Assembly (NCBI RefSeq): GCF_001021385.1
Contig: NZ_CP011773.1
Coordinates: forward strand, 4,464,001 to 4,528,000
Length of the DNA stretch: 64,000 nt
Source of the DNA: Mycobacterium sp. EPa45
GTDB taxonomy: Bacteria > Actinomycetota > Actinomycetes > Mycobacteriales > Mycobacteriaceae
Direction: 5' to 3'
Within the stretch, counting starts at the first letter, position 1. Each line of letters begins with the position of its first letter. The notes beneath the pieces were generated by a model. That model worked only from the letters and a program-made list of their open reading frames with translations. It did no database searches and was not told the origin of the DNA. A program made the position numbers and the translations under genes. Positions 44,499 to 53,676 of the stretch are shown piece after piece.

Positions 44499-46133
44499 AT
44501 GGCGGACACCTGGGACTCAGGCGCACCCGGCTCACATAGGTGGGACCGTGAAGCCGACGTCGTGGTGCTCGGCACCGGCGCGGCCGGCCTGACCGCTGCG
44601 CTGACTGCTGCGGCCAACGGCGCCTCGGTTGCGGTGTTCGAGAAGGCTCCGACCGTCGGCGGCACCACCGCGGTGTCCGGCGGCATCGTATGGATTCCCG
44701 CGCACAACCGGGCGGCCGGCGGTGAGCTGACCGTCGGGGATGCGCTGAAATACCTTGAGGCGCAATCGCTGGGTGTCATGGACCGCGAACTCGTCGAGAC
44801 GTTCGTGCGGACCGGCCCGGAGATGCTGGACTACGTGGAGGCCCGCAGTGCACTGCAATTCGAGGTCGCCGAGGGTTTCCCGGACTACAAGCCAGAGTTG
44901 CCGGGCGGGCAACCTGGTGGCGGACGGTCACTGAACGCCAAACCGTTCGGCCTTGCCGCGGTGGGCGAATGGGCCTCGCGCATCACGTCATTCCCCGTCG
45001 ACTTCAGCAACGTCGGTATCGACGCCGAGACGCGGGCCCGCATCCACGCCGCCGTCGACGATATGGACGGTGACTACTGCGTCGCCGGCACCGCGCTGAT
45101 CGCCGGCCTGCTGAAGGGCCTGCTGGACCTCGGGGTCGCTCCCGTCACCGAGGCCCGCGCGGTCGAGCTGATCGGATCGGCGGCGGGCATCTGCGGGGTG
45201 CGGATCGCTCACGGCGGCAAGGAGATCCGGGTGCGCGCCGCTAAAGCGGTGATCCTGGGAACCGGCGGATTCGAATGGGATCAGCGCTTGGTCGAGGCGT
45301 ACCTGCGCGGGCCGTTGCGGGGTCCGGTTTCACCGCCGAACAACACCGGCGACGGACTGCGGATGGCCATGGCGCACGGCGCGGACCTGGCGAACATGGG
45401 CGAGGCCTGGTGGGTGCCGGTCATCCAGATTCCCGGCGACACGTTGGGCGGTAAGCCGCGCAGCCGCAGTGTGCGACTGGAGCGCACCCGGCCGCGCAGC
45501 ATCATCGTCAACCGGGCCGGAAAGCGCTTCCTCAACGAAGCCGGTGAATACAACTCGATGTCCGGGCCGTTCCACCAGCTCGACCCGCGGCACGGGTACG
45601 TCAACGATCCGGCCTGGATCGTGTTCGACGACCAACACCTCAAGCGATATGGCTTCCTCGGGGTGGAGCCCGGCGGCGAGGCGCCCGACTGGTTCAACAA
45701 GTCAGTGACGCTGGCCGAGCTGGAAGACAAGACCGGGATCGACGCCGACGGTCTGGCCGCCACGCTCACCGCATGGAACGACAACGTCGCCGCGGAGGTC
45801 GATCCCGAATTTGGCCGGGGCGCAAGCGCTTACGACGGTTATTGGGGCGACAACTCGGCGGCCACCCCCGCGCTGCAGACCCTCGGCCCACTGGACACCC
45901 CGCCGTACTACGCCGTGCCGGTGGGCATCGGCGCCATGGGCACCAAGGGCGGCCCGCGCACCGACCGCGACGGCCGGGTGTTGCACGTCAGCGGGAAACC
46001 GATCCCCGGGCTGTTCGCCGCCGGTAATGCGATGGCGGGTGTGACCGGACGCGCCTACGGCGGGGCCGGCGGAACCCTGGGCCCGGCCATGGTGTTCGGC
46101 TACCGCGCCGGACTTGCAGCGTCTTCGCGTTGA
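44499..46133 (+). CDS. KstD-like FAD-dependent oxidoreductase
   Basis: A 544-residue FAD protein: ADVVVLGTGAAGLTAALTAA (about 19-38), VFEKAPTVGGTTAVSGGIVWIPAHN, VILGTGGFEWDQ, RSIIVNRAGKRFLNEA and the C-terminal GLFAAGNAMAGVTGRAYGGAGGTLGPAMVFGYRAG. Same family as the 38305-40032 protein but clearly divergent, so probably a different step. ATG 44499 has AGGAG 8 bp before it; an in-frame GTG 44490 lies inside the Shine-Dalgarno and is rejected. Transcribed away from the mhp-type operon after iclR and followed by a hairpin. Confidence 0.87.
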   Translation: MADTWDSGAPGSHRWDREADVVVLGTGAAGLTAALTAAANGASVAVFEKAPTVGGTTAVSGGIVWIPAHNRAAGGELTVGDALKYLEAQSLGVMDRELVETFVRTGPEMLDYVEARSALQFEVAEGFPDYKPELPGGQPGGGRSLNAKPFGLAAVGEWASRITSFPVDFSNVGIDAETRARIHAAVDDMDGDYCVAGTALIAGLLKGLLDLGVAPVTEARAVELIGSAAGICGVRIAHGGKEIRVRAAKAVILGTGGFEWDQRLVEAYLRGPLRGPVSPPNNTGDGLRMAMAHGADLANMGEAWWVPVIQIPGDTLGGKPRSRSVRLERTRPRSIIVNRAGKRFLNEAGEYNSMSGPFHQLDPRHGYVNDPAWIVFDDQHLKRYGFLGVEPGGEAPDWFNKSVTLAELEDKTGIDADGLAATLTAWNDNVAAEVDPEFGRGASAYDGYWGDNSAATPALQTLGPLDTPPYYAVPVGIGAMGTKGGPRTDRDGRVLHVSGKPIPGLFAAGNAMAGVTGRAYGGAGGTLGPAMVFGYRAGLAASSR

Positions 46134-46134
46134 T

Positions 46135-46182
46135 TCAGAACTGAGCGCGACTTTCGGGCCGAGATCTCGCCCTGAGTTCTGA
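46135..46182. terminator. Hairpin between convergent genes
   Basis: TCAGAACT at 46135-46142 pairs with AGTTCTGA at 46175-46182, with further partial pairing inward (GCGCGA / TCTCGC). It lies between the flavoprotein stop (46133) and the FadD stop (46190) and fits a bidirectional terminator. No U-run is visible, which is common in mycobacteria. Confidence 0.55.
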
Positions 46183-46189
46183 CTCGGTG

Positions 46190-47725
46190 CTACCGGCCCT
46201 CGGTAATGCTCTTGCGCACCAGATACTTCTGCACCTTGCCGCTGGCAGTGCGCGGGTAGTCGGCAACCTCGTGCAATTCCTCGGGCCACTTCTGCCGGGC
46301 CGCGCCGCAGCTCTCGAAGTGCTCGCGAACGTCCTCCAATGACGGCATCTGGTGGCCCTCCTTCACGCGCAGCACCGCAGCGGTGTGCTCGCCGAGACGG
46401 GCATCCGGCGCGGACACCACGACCGCCTCGGCGACAGCGGGCATGCTCAGCAGCAGCTCCTCGACCTCAAGCGCGCTGATGTTCTCCCCGCCGCGAATGA
46501 TCACGTCGGCCTTGCGGTCGGTGATCGTCAGATAGCCATCCTCGTCGAGCACGCCGATGTCCCCGGTGTGATACCAGCCCTCATCGTCGAACGCCGTCTT
46601 GGTCAGCTCGTCGTCGGTGTAGCCCAGGCACAGATCGGGCCCGCGAGAGAGGATTTCGCCCTCCTCGGTCAGCCGGACCTCGACGCCCGGCCGTGCGTCA
46701 CCGTCGGTGAGCAGACGCTTGTCCTCCGGTGCATCCGGGGCTGATCCGGTGATCGACGGGTGCTCAGTGCTGCCATAGGACCGGAAGACATGCACACCCA
46801 GATCGGCAAGTCGGCGAGTCACCGCGACCGGGACCGTGGATCCGCCGAGGCCGACGTGCTTGATGCGGCTCATGTGCGAGTCGGTGAACTTCGGATGATC
46901 CAGCAGGCTGGTCACGAAATACGGCGGGCCGCCACCGATCGACATGCCTTCGGACTCCATCAGTTCCAGCACGCGACCCGGGTCCCAGACGTCGGTCAGG
47001 TCGATGGGCGCGCCCTCGAGCACGGGAATCAGAAACGCACCGACCATGCCGATGAAGTGGCCGACGGGGGTCGCGGTGATCTGCCGACCCCGATCGGGTG
47101 CGTAGTTCGCCAGCAGCTGACGGGTCTCGAACCCGAGCGTCTGATGGCTGTGGATCACCCCCTTGGGGTCGCGGGTGGTTCCCGAGGTGAACGCGATCAA
47201 CGCCGGGCCGGCCGGGTCGGTGTGCAACTCGCCTTCCATCGGCTCGTCGGCGAGCAACTCGTCGAAGTTGTCCCCTACCAACCCGACGATCGGGACGTCG
47301 GCGCACAGGTCCGGCTGAAATTTCATGTGGCCGAAGTGCTCGGTGGTGATGAAGACCTTGGGCCGCGATGAACCGATGATGTGGCTCAGTTCCTTGCGAC
47401 CGTAGAAGTGCACGATTGGCACGACGACGGCACCCAGGAACGACGTCGCCCAATACGTCACCGCGGCCTCGACCCAGTTCGGCAGCTGGAAGGCGATGAC
47501 ATCTCCCGGCCCGACGCCGCGTGCCCGCAACCCCGCCGCGAGCCTGCGCGCCCGGATCTCCACGTCGCGGAACGTTCCGCTGAACGGACGCACCGCGGAG
47601 TGCACCCAGAACCCGGTGTCGGGGTTCGCCCGCAGGCCATTGGCCAGCAGCTCACCGAGAGTATCCGGCGTCCACCAGCCCTCCTCGATGTAGCGTTTGC
47701 TCAGCTCAACCGGGATATTCCTCAA
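46190..47725 (-). CDS. Acyl-CoA synthetase (AMP-forming)
   Basis: A class I adenylate-forming ligase of about 511 residues: ALIAFTSGTTRDPKGVIHSH, TATPVGHFIGMVGAFLI, RSYGSTEHPS, EGWYHTGDIGVLDEDGYL, ADVIIRGGENISALEVE and PRTASGKVQKYLVRK. GGAGG ends at 47734, 8 bp before TTG 47725; the in-frame GTG at 47734-47732 overlaps that Shine-Dalgarno, so TTG is preferred. The FYGRKELSHIIGSS segment is shared by cyclohexanecarboxylate/benzoate-type ligases, which suggests a cyclic acid (inference). Divergent from the hydratase at 47799. Confidence 0.86.
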   Translation of the reverse strand: MRNIPVELSKRYIEEGWWTPDTLGELLANGLRANPDTGFWVHSAVRPFSGTFRDVEIRARRLAAGLRARGVGPGDVIAFQLPNWVEAAVTYWATSFLGAVVVPIVHFYGRKELSHIIGSSRPKVFITTEHFGHMKFQPDLCADVPIVGLVGDNFDELLADEPMEGELHTDPAGPALIAFTSGTTRDPKGVIHSHQTLGFETRQLLANYAPDRGRQITATPVGHFIGMVGAFLIPVLEGAPIDLTDVWDPGRVLELMESEGMSIGGGPPYFVTSLLDHPKFTDSHMSRIKHVGLGGSTVPVAVTRRLADLGVHVFRSYGSTEHPSITGSAPDAPEDKRLLTDGDARPGVEVRLTEEGEILSRGPDLCLGYTDDELTKTAFDDEGWYHTGDIGVLDEDGYLTITDRKADVIIRGGENISALEVEELLLSMPAVAEAVVVSAPDARLGEHTAAVLRVKEGHQMPSLEDVREHFESCGAARQKWPEELHEVADYPRTASGKVQKYLVRKSITEGR

Positions 47726-47751
47726 CTGCAGCACCTCCGCTTGGCGATGCT

Positions 47752-47770
47752 ATTCTCCGTCATCGAGAAT
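47752..47770. promoter_or_regulatory. Palindrome ATTCTC-N7-GAGAAT (inverted arrangement)
   Basis: Arms ATTCTC (47752-47757) and GAGAAT (47765-47770) are the same half-sites as the shared motif but in reverse order and with 7 bp between. It sits in the 73-bp divergent gap of the FadD and hydratase genes. It may be two half-sites, one facing each gene. Confidence 0.4.
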
Positions 47771-47798
47771 GCCAATACCGAAATCGGAGAACGCAACC

Positions 47799-48515
47799 AT
47801 GGTCGATCTGGAGTCGAGTGACGGACTTGCGGTCCTCACGATCGACCGTCCGCAGGCCCGCAATGCGATCGCGCTGTCGACCATGGGCGAGCTCGAAGAA
47901 GCGCTCGACGCCGCGGCCGGGGCGCAGGCGTTGGTGATCCGCGGCGGCGGCGACCGGGCATTCGTGTCTGGCGGTGACCTCAAGGAACTCAGCGCGCTGC
48001 GCACCACCGAGGAAGCCGCCGCAATGGCCGCCCGCATGCGGGCGATCTGCGACCGCATCGCCGCGTTCCCCGCCCCCGTCATCGCCGCACTGAACGGACA
48101 CGCCCTCGGCGGCGGGGCCGAAGTGGCCGTCGCCGCCGACATCCGGATCGCCGCCGACGACATCAAGATCGGCTTCAACCAGGTATCGCTGGGTATCATG
48201 CCGGCCTGGGGAGGTGCCGAGCGACTGGCGGCACTGGTCGGCAAGAGCAAGGCCCTGTTGCTCGCCGGGTCCGGCACGATTCTCACCGCAGACGAGGCTG
48301 ACCGGTGGGGCCTGATCGACCGGGTGGTTCCAAGAGTGTCGTTCGACGACGAATGGCGCACACTGGCAAGATCGTTGGCCAACCGGCCGGCCGGGGAGAT
48401 CAAGAAGGTGATCGGCGGCGTCACACCGACCGAGGCGATTGATGCCTTCGCCGAACTGTGGGTGTCCGACGAACACTGGGAAGCGGCCGACCGGGTGATG
48501 AACCGCGCGAAGTAG
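47799..48515 (+). CDS. Enoyl-CoA hydratase/isomerase
   Basis: A 238-residue crotonase: AVLTIDRPQARNAIALSTM at about 11-29, oxyanion motifs GGGDRAFVSGGDLKEL and LNGHALGGGAEVAVAADIRI, then IKIGFNQVSLGIMPAWGGAE. The Glu of GGGAEV is present; the second hydratase Glu appears as Gly-Ile-Met in the QVSLGIMP segment, so isomerase activity is possible. ATG 47799 has GGAGA 10 bp before it; the in-frame start at 47697 would overlap the divergent FadD gene. Convergent with the DUF1214 gene. Confidence 0.86.
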   Translation: MVDLESSDGLAVLTIDRPQARNAIALSTMGELEEALDAAAGAQALVIRGGGDRAFVSGGDLKELSALRTTEEAAAMAARMRAICDRIAAFPAPVIAALNGHALGGGAEVAVAADIRIAADDIKIGFNQVSLGIMPAWGGAERLAALVGKSKALLLAGSGTILTADEADRWGLIDRVVPRVSFDDEWRTLARSLANRPAGEIKKVIGGVTPTEAIDAFAELWVSDEHWEAADRVMNRAK

Positions 48516-48524
48516 CAACCGCAT

Positions 48525-49733
48525 CTACAGCGGGAACCTGGCGCGCACACCGTTGAACCGCTCCCAGAGCTGCGCCCTGCGCTCGGATGCGTTGACCCGC
48601 TTGGTGTCCGGCGGCAACACCTTGTCGAGTTGAGCTCGGGTGACCAGCTGAGTGGACAGTGCCGCCGGCTCCCCCTCGAGCATGTGGCGGTAGGTGAGGT
48701 TGCCCCGTTCGAAACCCTGGGTGTCGACCCAGTTGTGCACACCCGGGTCGTCGTGAGCAAGGACGAGACGCACCTTGCCATCAGCGTCGGTGGCCGCCCG
48801 ACTGGGCGTATAGCTGACCGGACGGTAGAGGAAGTCCATGCTGGTGAAGAACACCCCCATGTTGGTGATCATCCACAGCCCGTCGTGCGCGTCGAACTCG
48901 ACGATCAGCGCATCATCGGGGCCCACTTCCCAGTACATATTCGCCGCGGTCCGACCGCGCTTGGCGTCGGCCGCGCTGGCATCCATCGCCGGGAAGCTGT
49001 TCGGCCGCGTGGCATCGACGCCGCCATAGGTGAACGGGAATTCGGGCCAGCTGGTCATCAACCCGGTGACGAAATCACCCGCCCAGCCGAACGCATCGAT
49101 CATCGTGGCGGCCGTCGGCACCGGCTTCGGTGAATCCATGTCGACCCGCTCGATGCGCAGCTGTCCGGGCCGCTCATCCCAGCTGTCGAAGCCCTGGCGG
49201 ATGAACAACTTTCGCGAGGCTGCGGTGGTCGGCAGCCAGTTCGGGCCGCATTCGGGGCCGCCGATGTACAGCTCGAAGGTGCCGTCGGGTTCGACGTGCA
49301 GCTGGTGGCCAAACACATTGGCCTCCGGCACGTCGCCGAAGGGCTCATGCAGTACGTGCGGGCCGGCCGGACGGGCGCCCTGCACCGTGATGTTGAAAAA
49401 TCGTGCGGTGCCGCGGGTTCCGGTGATGCGGTAGGCCGACACACCGTCGATCCAGGCCTGCTGATAGGTGAAATCGGCACAGTCACCGCCGAGCTTGCGG
49501 GTCGGGTTGCAGAATGCGTGGATGCTCGGATAGCGCGGATCACGGGTTTCCAGAGCAAGGTCGAAGGCCTGTCCCAGATTCTGAGTGAGAAACCGGAACG
49601 CGTCGGCCCGTTGCGCGCCGGAGGTGGCGTTGGTGTCTTTGAACGCGTGGGCGCCCGCAGCTTTCAACCGGTCGCAGAACTCGCTCCACGCATCGTCGAG
49701 CATCGTGTCATCCGGACCGTCGCCAAAAGCCAC
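48525..49733 (-). CDS. DUF1214-domain protein
   Basis: A 402-residue protein. GTG 49733 has AGGAGG 6 bp upstream and precedes AFGDGPDDTMLDDAWSEF; in-frame starts at 49793 and ATG 49703 fit less well. The central region reads CNPTRKLGGDCADFTYQQAWIDG, YRITGTRGTARFFNITVQG and FELYIGGPECGPNWLPT, and the C-half ANMYWEVGPDDALIVEFDAHDGLWMITNMG; these match actinobacterial DUF1214-type proteins whose function is unknown. No signal peptide or membrane helix. Last gene of the TetR/TauD group, so an accessory role in that pathway is likely. Confidence 0.72.
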   Translation of the reverse strand: MAFGDGPDDTMLDDAWSEFCDRLKAAGAHAFKDTNATSGAQRADAFRFLTQNLGQAFDLALETRDPRYPSIHAFCNPTRKLGGDCADFTYQQAWIDGVSAYRITGTRGTARFFNITVQGARPAGPHVLHEPFGDVPEANVFGHQLHVEPDGTFELYIGGPECGPNWLPTTAASRKLFIRQGFDSWDERPGQLRIERVDMDSPKPVPTAATMIDAFGWAGDFVTGLMTSWPEFPFTYGGVDATRPNSFPAMDASAADAKRGRTAANMYWEVGPDDALIVEFDAHDGLWMITNMGVFFTSMDFLYRPVSYTPSRAATDADGKVRLVLAHDDPGVHNWVDTQGFERGNLTYRHMLEGEPAALSTQLVTRAQLDKVLPPDTKRVNASERRAQLWERFNGVRARFPL

Positions 49734-49750
49734 TGCAGTCCTCCTCTTCT

Positions 49751-50554
49751 TCAGCCGCCGAGCCGGTCGAGCATCCCGCGAACCACGCCGCACGCCCGCT
49801 GCGCGGCCGCCAATCGACCTTCCGCGTCGATTCGCGGCCCCAGCAGCTCCAGGTCGAATCCGAACCGGTAGCCGTCAGCCAAAGCCTGTGCTACAAAGGC
49901 TTCGATCGGGATGGCGCCGTCGCCGGGCACCGCCCGGGCGGGGAGGCCACGGTCGCCCAGAACATAGTCACTCAGCTGGATGAGCCGAGTCCGCGGAAGC
50001 GCTGCGCGCAGCAGTCCCGTCAGGTCGGCCTCGGCCCAGCAATGGAACAGATCGATGCAGATGTCGAGCCCGGCCGACTCCGCGAGCGTGACGGTGTCGC
50101 GCAGGCTGTGCGCCATGTGGATGTCGGCGTACAAGGCAGAAGCATTCTCGATCGCGAGGCTGACACCGGCCTGCTCGGCCTCGCGGACGCACGGCTCGAT
50201 CGCCGAGCCGAAGGCGTCGGCGGCCTGCTCCCAGCCCAGTTCTCCGCGGCCGCCGGTGAGCATATAGATGCAGCGGGCATCGACGGATGCCGCGATCTCG
50301 ATGACCCGGGACAGGGCGCTCCGCGCTGCGCCGACCGACTCCTCGTCCGTCGGCACCCGGCCGGCGCCGAACACATGGCAGACGGCCTGCACCAGATGCC
50401 GTCCACCCTCGACCACCTGCCGGAAGGCTGGGTCGAGCAGTTCAGTGTCGATGACACTGAGGCACCGCACGCCGAGTTCCGACCAATTGCGCTGCAGTTC
50501 AGCCGGACTCGCCCCCATGAAAGTGACATCGTGGACGGACAGCTGCGCGTGCAT
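49751..50554 (-). CDS. Xylose-isomerase-like TIM-barrel (sugar phosphate isomerase/epimerase) protein
   Basis: A 267-residue AP_endonuc_2/IolE-type barrel: LSVHDVTFMGASPAELQRNW, CIYMLTGGRGELGWEQAADA, GVSLAIENASAL (metal Glu), GLDICIDLFHCWAE (Asp and His), and YRFGFDLELLGPRID (C-terminal Glu). The ligand set is compatible with a divalent metal epimerase or isomerase. The substrate is not a standard sugar given the setting. Lies 6 bp after the sulfotransferase gene and 17 bp before the DUF1214 gene. Confidence 0.78.
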   Translation of the reverse strand: MHAQLSVHDVTFMGASPAELQRNWSELGVRCLSVIDTELLDPAFRQVVEGGRHLVQAVCHVFGAGRVPTDEESVGAARSALSRVIEIAASVDARCIYMLTGGRGELGWEQAADAFGSAIEPCVREAEQAGVSLAIENASALYADIHMAHSLRDTVTLAESAGLDICIDLFHCWAEADLTGLLRAALPRTRLIQLSDYVLGDRGLPARAVPGDGAIPIEAFVAQALADGYRFGFDLELLGPRIDAEGRLAAAQRACGVVRGMLDRLGG

Positions 50555-50560
50555 GCCGGG

Positions 50561-51730
50561 TCAATCCCGATTCTCGATGGGAACTCCAAAGCGCTCCCGG
50601 AACGACGCGAACTCGGCATGCAGCTCGTCGAGGCTCTCACCGATGTCGGTCAACAGTGAGGTGGAGTACCGGAACTTGCCGTATCGGTCGCCGCGGTTCT
50701 CGGCCAGGTAGGTGCGCATTGCGGCTTCGGCCTCGCCGGTGACCTCCCGTCCGCAGAAGCTGTAGTAGTTGCGCACCGTCGCAACCGGATCAGCGATGAA
50801 CTCGGTGTACGGGATGTGCATGATCCGCGGATCGTCCACCAGCGGCGAGCTCATCGTGTTGGCGATGCTGACCCTGGTCAGCTCCAGATGCATCTTCGCG
50901 GCGGCCTGCAGGTCGACCGGCCCGACGATGCCCTCCAGGATGTCGGCCATCATCATCGTGCGCGATGCCGCAACCTGCACCGGATCACGATGCAACCACA
51001 GCAGATTCGCGTCGGGATAGGTGTCGAAGAACGCCTCCAGGCGGAAGCCGTGGAAGCCCTTCAGCACCCAGTACTTGCGCGGCCGGTTGTACTGAAACTG
51101 TTGCAGCATCGCCTTATGCAGCCGATATTGCGCGGCGGGATCGGTTGGCAGTCCGCCAACCACTGTCTGCATCGGTACGCGCCACCACGCGGTCGGGGTC
51201 ATAACTCGGAAGTCGAATGCCCAGGTGCGTTCGTCCTCGGGAAGGCCGTCACCGAGCATGTCGTTGTAGGGATGGCTGTGCAGCCATTTGGGCATCTTCG
51301 CGTTGATCTCACGCCAATCGGCATCGGCCCTGTCCCGACGCGGATCGTCGGGGCCGGCCAGACCCGGCGGTGGCGACGGATACATCACCTCCCAAAAACG
51401 CAGGGCGCGTCCGTGCGGATCGACCGACATCAACGCGTGCATCAGCGTGGTACCCGAGCGCGGCTCTCCGGTGACGAACATCGGCCGGTCGATCACTTCC
51501 TCGGCGATCGGATAGCGGGTCCGGTCGGCGATCAGCTCCAACCGCGATGTCAGCAGCCAGTGACAGACGCGTTCGGCTTCGGCGATTCCGTTGGCGTCCA
51601 AGCCGACACCATTGAGATGGTCGACGGCTTGCGTGAATCGCTCCGGCAGGCTCGGATCCCCGAAGTCGTCGCAGCCCGTCTCGGCTCGAGCGCAAGCAAG
51701 CAGGTCGGCGGCCTCCAGCACGGCGGTCAT
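50561..51730 (-). CDS. Sulfotransferase-family protein
   Basis: A 389-residue member of the Sulfotransfer_3 group common in mycobacteria. The PAPS 5'-phosphosulfate loop is FVTGEPRSGTTLMHALMSVD (about 84-103), and the 3'-phosphate motif is NLLWLHRDPVQVAASRTMMM. YWVLKGFHGFRLEAFF supplies the usual Lys/His region, although the His normally reads KxPxH. It transfers sulfate from PAPS or acts as an enzyme-like relative; many mycobacterial paralogues are unassigned. ATG 51730 overlaps the LLM stop as ATGA, so the in-frame start at 51745 is rejected. Confidence 0.84.
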   Translation of the reverse strand: MTAVLEAADLLACARAETGCDDFGDPSLPERFTQAVDHLNGVGLDANGIAEAERVCHWLLTSRLELIADRTRYPIAEEVIDRPMFVTGEPRSGTTLMHALMSVDPHGRALRFWEVMYPSPPPGLAGPDDPRRDRADADWREINAKMPKWLHSHPYNDMLGDGLPEDERTWAFDFRVMTPTAWWRVPMQTVVGGLPTDPAAQYRLHKAMLQQFQYNRPRKYWVLKGFHGFRLEAFFDTYPDANLLWLHRDPVQVAASRTMMMADILEGIVGPVDLQAAAKMHLELTRVSIANTMSSPLVDDPRIMHIPYTEFIADPVATVRNYYSFCGREVTGEAEAAMRTYLAENRGDRYGKFRYSTSLLTDIGESLDELHAEFASFRERFGVPIENRD

Positions 51731-52854
51731 GACGGTCCTCCACACAGGGTCAGCAATTCGTCTTCCGTTCTGCGCACGTTGGCCGCCGACGCGGCGCTGA
51801 ACTCCAGGCCGGCCATCGTGCTGTAGTCCAAGATCTTGGGGACCCGGAGTCCGGCGTCGACGTATGACTTGATGGTCCGCGCCACTTGCTTGGGTGTGCC
51901 GTGCGGGACGACGGCCAGGATCGCCTCGGGATCGACGTGGGCGAGGAACTCGAGGACCCGTTCCCGGGTGAGGGTGGCGGGATCGATGTCATGGAATCCG
52001 CCCCAGTCCTCCCCCATCGGATGGTCGAATCCGAAGTTGCGCAACACTTCTGCGGACACCTGCAGCAGGAAACTCGCCACCAGCGGTGCGCGGACGATGC
52101 GCTCGAGGGCGGCGTCGTCCTCAGCGATCAGGCAGATCTGGACGAAGCACGGGGTGATCGCCAGTGGGTCGCGTCCGGCACGGTCTGCCGACTGGCGCAC
52201 AGCGTCGAGCATCTCCGCGTAATGCTCGGGTGTCCATGCGCCGGCCGGCCACCAACCGTCGGCGTAACGCCCGACGATCTCGAGCATCCGCGGACCGCTC
52301 GCGCCGATCCAGATCGGCGGAAAACGCCCCTCGTATGGCTCGGTGTCCAGCCGGGCCTGTTCGAGCCGATAGAACTGGCCGTCGAAGTCGACCGGGCCCG
52401 GGCTATCCCACAGCAACCGAATGACTTTCAGTGCTTCTTCGAAGCGGCTGACAGGCTTCGCGAAGTCGAAGCCATACGGCACGATGTTTTCGGTCTCACC
52501 GCTACCAAGACCCAGGATGAACCGTCCGCGGGACAGATGGTCGACGGTCAGCGCGCTCTGGGCCAGCAGCGCAGGATGGCGACGTACCGTGTCGACCACG
52601 CTCATCGCCAAAGGCACGTTGGTGGTGAGCACAGCCGCGGCCGCGGCAACCGCCATGCCGTCGAGGTGGCGGTGCGGCGACGGCGACACCGTCGCCAGGT
52701 CGGTGAATTCCGATGTCCACAGCGAATCCGGCCAGAAACTCACCATGTGATCGGGCAGCCAGACCGAATGGTAGCGACCGCTGTCCAGGTCGGTCAGCAC
52801 CGAAAGGTCCAGGGGAAGCGTCGTGCGCAGGAATGCGGCAGGCTTGACGTCCAT
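51727..52854 (-). CDS. LLM-class F420-dependent oxidoreductase
   Basis: A 375-residue luciferase-like protein: YHSVWLPDHMVSFWPDSLWTS, PLAMSVVDTVRRHPALLAQSALTVDHLS with GRFILGLGSGETENIVPYGF, and FPPIWIGASGPRMLEIVGRYADGWWPAG. The DHLSRGRFILGLGSGE block fits F420-dependent reductases such as Fgd/Mer relatives. ATG 52854 overlaps the TauD-type stop by one base (TGATG); a far longer in-frame start at 53124 is rejected. Likely reduces or oxygenates an intermediate of the sulfur-linked or hydroxylated substrate. Confidence 0.86.
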   Translation of the reverse strand: MDVKPAAFLRTTLPLDLSVLTDLDSGRYHSVWLPDHMVSFWPDSLWTSEFTDLATVSPSPHRHLDGMAVAAAAAVLTTNVPLAMSVVDTVRRHPALLAQSALTVDHLSRGRFILGLGSGETENIVPYGFDFAKPVSRFEEALKVIRLLWDSPGPVDFDGQFYRLEQARLDTEPYEGRFPPIWIGASGPRMLEIVGRYADGWWPAGAWTPEHYAEMLDAVRQSADRAGRDPLAITPCFVQICLIAEDDAALERIVRAPLVASFLLQVSAEVLRNFGFDHPMGEDWGGFHDIDPATLTRERVLEFLAHVDPEAILAVVPHGTPKQVARTIKSYVDAGLRVPKILDYSTMAGLEFSAASAANVRRTEDELLTLCGGPS

Positions 52855-53672
52855 CAGGCGAATGGCTCCTCGCCCTCCAGCTTGGTGCGGTGCAACAATC
52901 TGCCGGACTGGGGGTCGTAAGGGGTCGCGCGGTGCATCGTTCCGGTGTTGTCCCAGATGACGAGGTCGCCCACCGACCAGCTGTGGCGATAGACGAACTC
53001 GGGTCGGGTCGCCCAATCCCGCAACCGGACAAGCAGTTCGACGCTCTTGCGGAAATCCATGTCCACCACATGCCGCGCTGTGCAGCCCAGCACCAGCGAC
53101 TTGCGTCCGGAGCGGTGTCTCCACACCAGCGGCAGTTCACGATCTCCGATCGCCATCATCGTCCGCAGTGTCTTGAAGCTGGGTTCGGGCTCGTAGTAGA
53201 ACAGGGTGTTCCACGCCGAGTGCATCACCCGCAGCGATTCGAACGCATGCTTGTCAGCATCGTCGAGCGCATCGTAGGCCGCGTAGGTATTCGCGAATTC
53301 GGTGTCACCGGAACCATCCGGGCACACCACCTTGCTGGACAACAGCGAGGCACGGATCGGCACCTCGTTCATGGTCCCGTCGATGTGCCAGTACAGCGAA
53401 CCCTTCAGATAATCGGCCAGCTCATTGATGCTGGTGTCCAGGGTGACGGAGTACACCTGTTCACCCGTGCGCTCGGGGGCGAATGTGCCCAGCGTCTGCG
53501 TGAATTCGATCTGCTCGGAGTCGGTGAAGCCGATCTGCGGGAACACCAGCACACCGCGGCGCTCGAGAAGGTCGCGAAGTACGTCGGCATGGACTCCGTC
53601 GAGCAGTTCCGCCTTGGTAGCCCGGACTTCAGAGGCAATGGTCGGTTTGATGTCCACGACCGACAACGTCAT
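52854..53672 (-). CDS. TauD/TfdA-family Fe(II)/2-oxoglutarate dioxygenase
   Basis: A 272-residue dioxygenase: VLVFPQIGFTDSEQIEFTQT, the metal motif GSLYWHIDGTMNEVPIRAS (His-x-Asp), CTARHVVDMD and the C-terminal YRHSWSVGDLVIWDNTGTMHRATPYDPQ with the distal His and the 2-oxoglutarate Arg near SGRLLHRTKLEGE. Relatives free sulfite from taurine or alkyl sulfates, or cleave aryloxyacids. The sulfotransferase in the same operon is suggestive of sulfur chemistry but not proof. ATG 53672 follows a perfect operator-like palindrome and starts a five-gene operon. Confidence 0.88.
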   Translation of the reverse strand: MTLSVVDIKPTIASEVRATKAELLDGVHADVLRDLLERRGVLVFPQIGFTDSEQIEFTQTLGTFAPERTGEQVYSVTLDTSINELADYLKGSLYWHIDGTMNEVPIRASLLSSKVVCPDGSGDTEFANTYAAYDALDDADKHAFESLRVMHSAWNTLFYYEPEPSFKTLRTMMAIGDRELPLVWRHRSGRKSLVLGCTARHVVDMDFRKSVELLVRLRDWATRPEFVYRHSWSVGDLVIWDNTGTMHRATPYDPQSGRLLHRTKLEGEEPFA

Positions 53673-53676
53673 GAAC

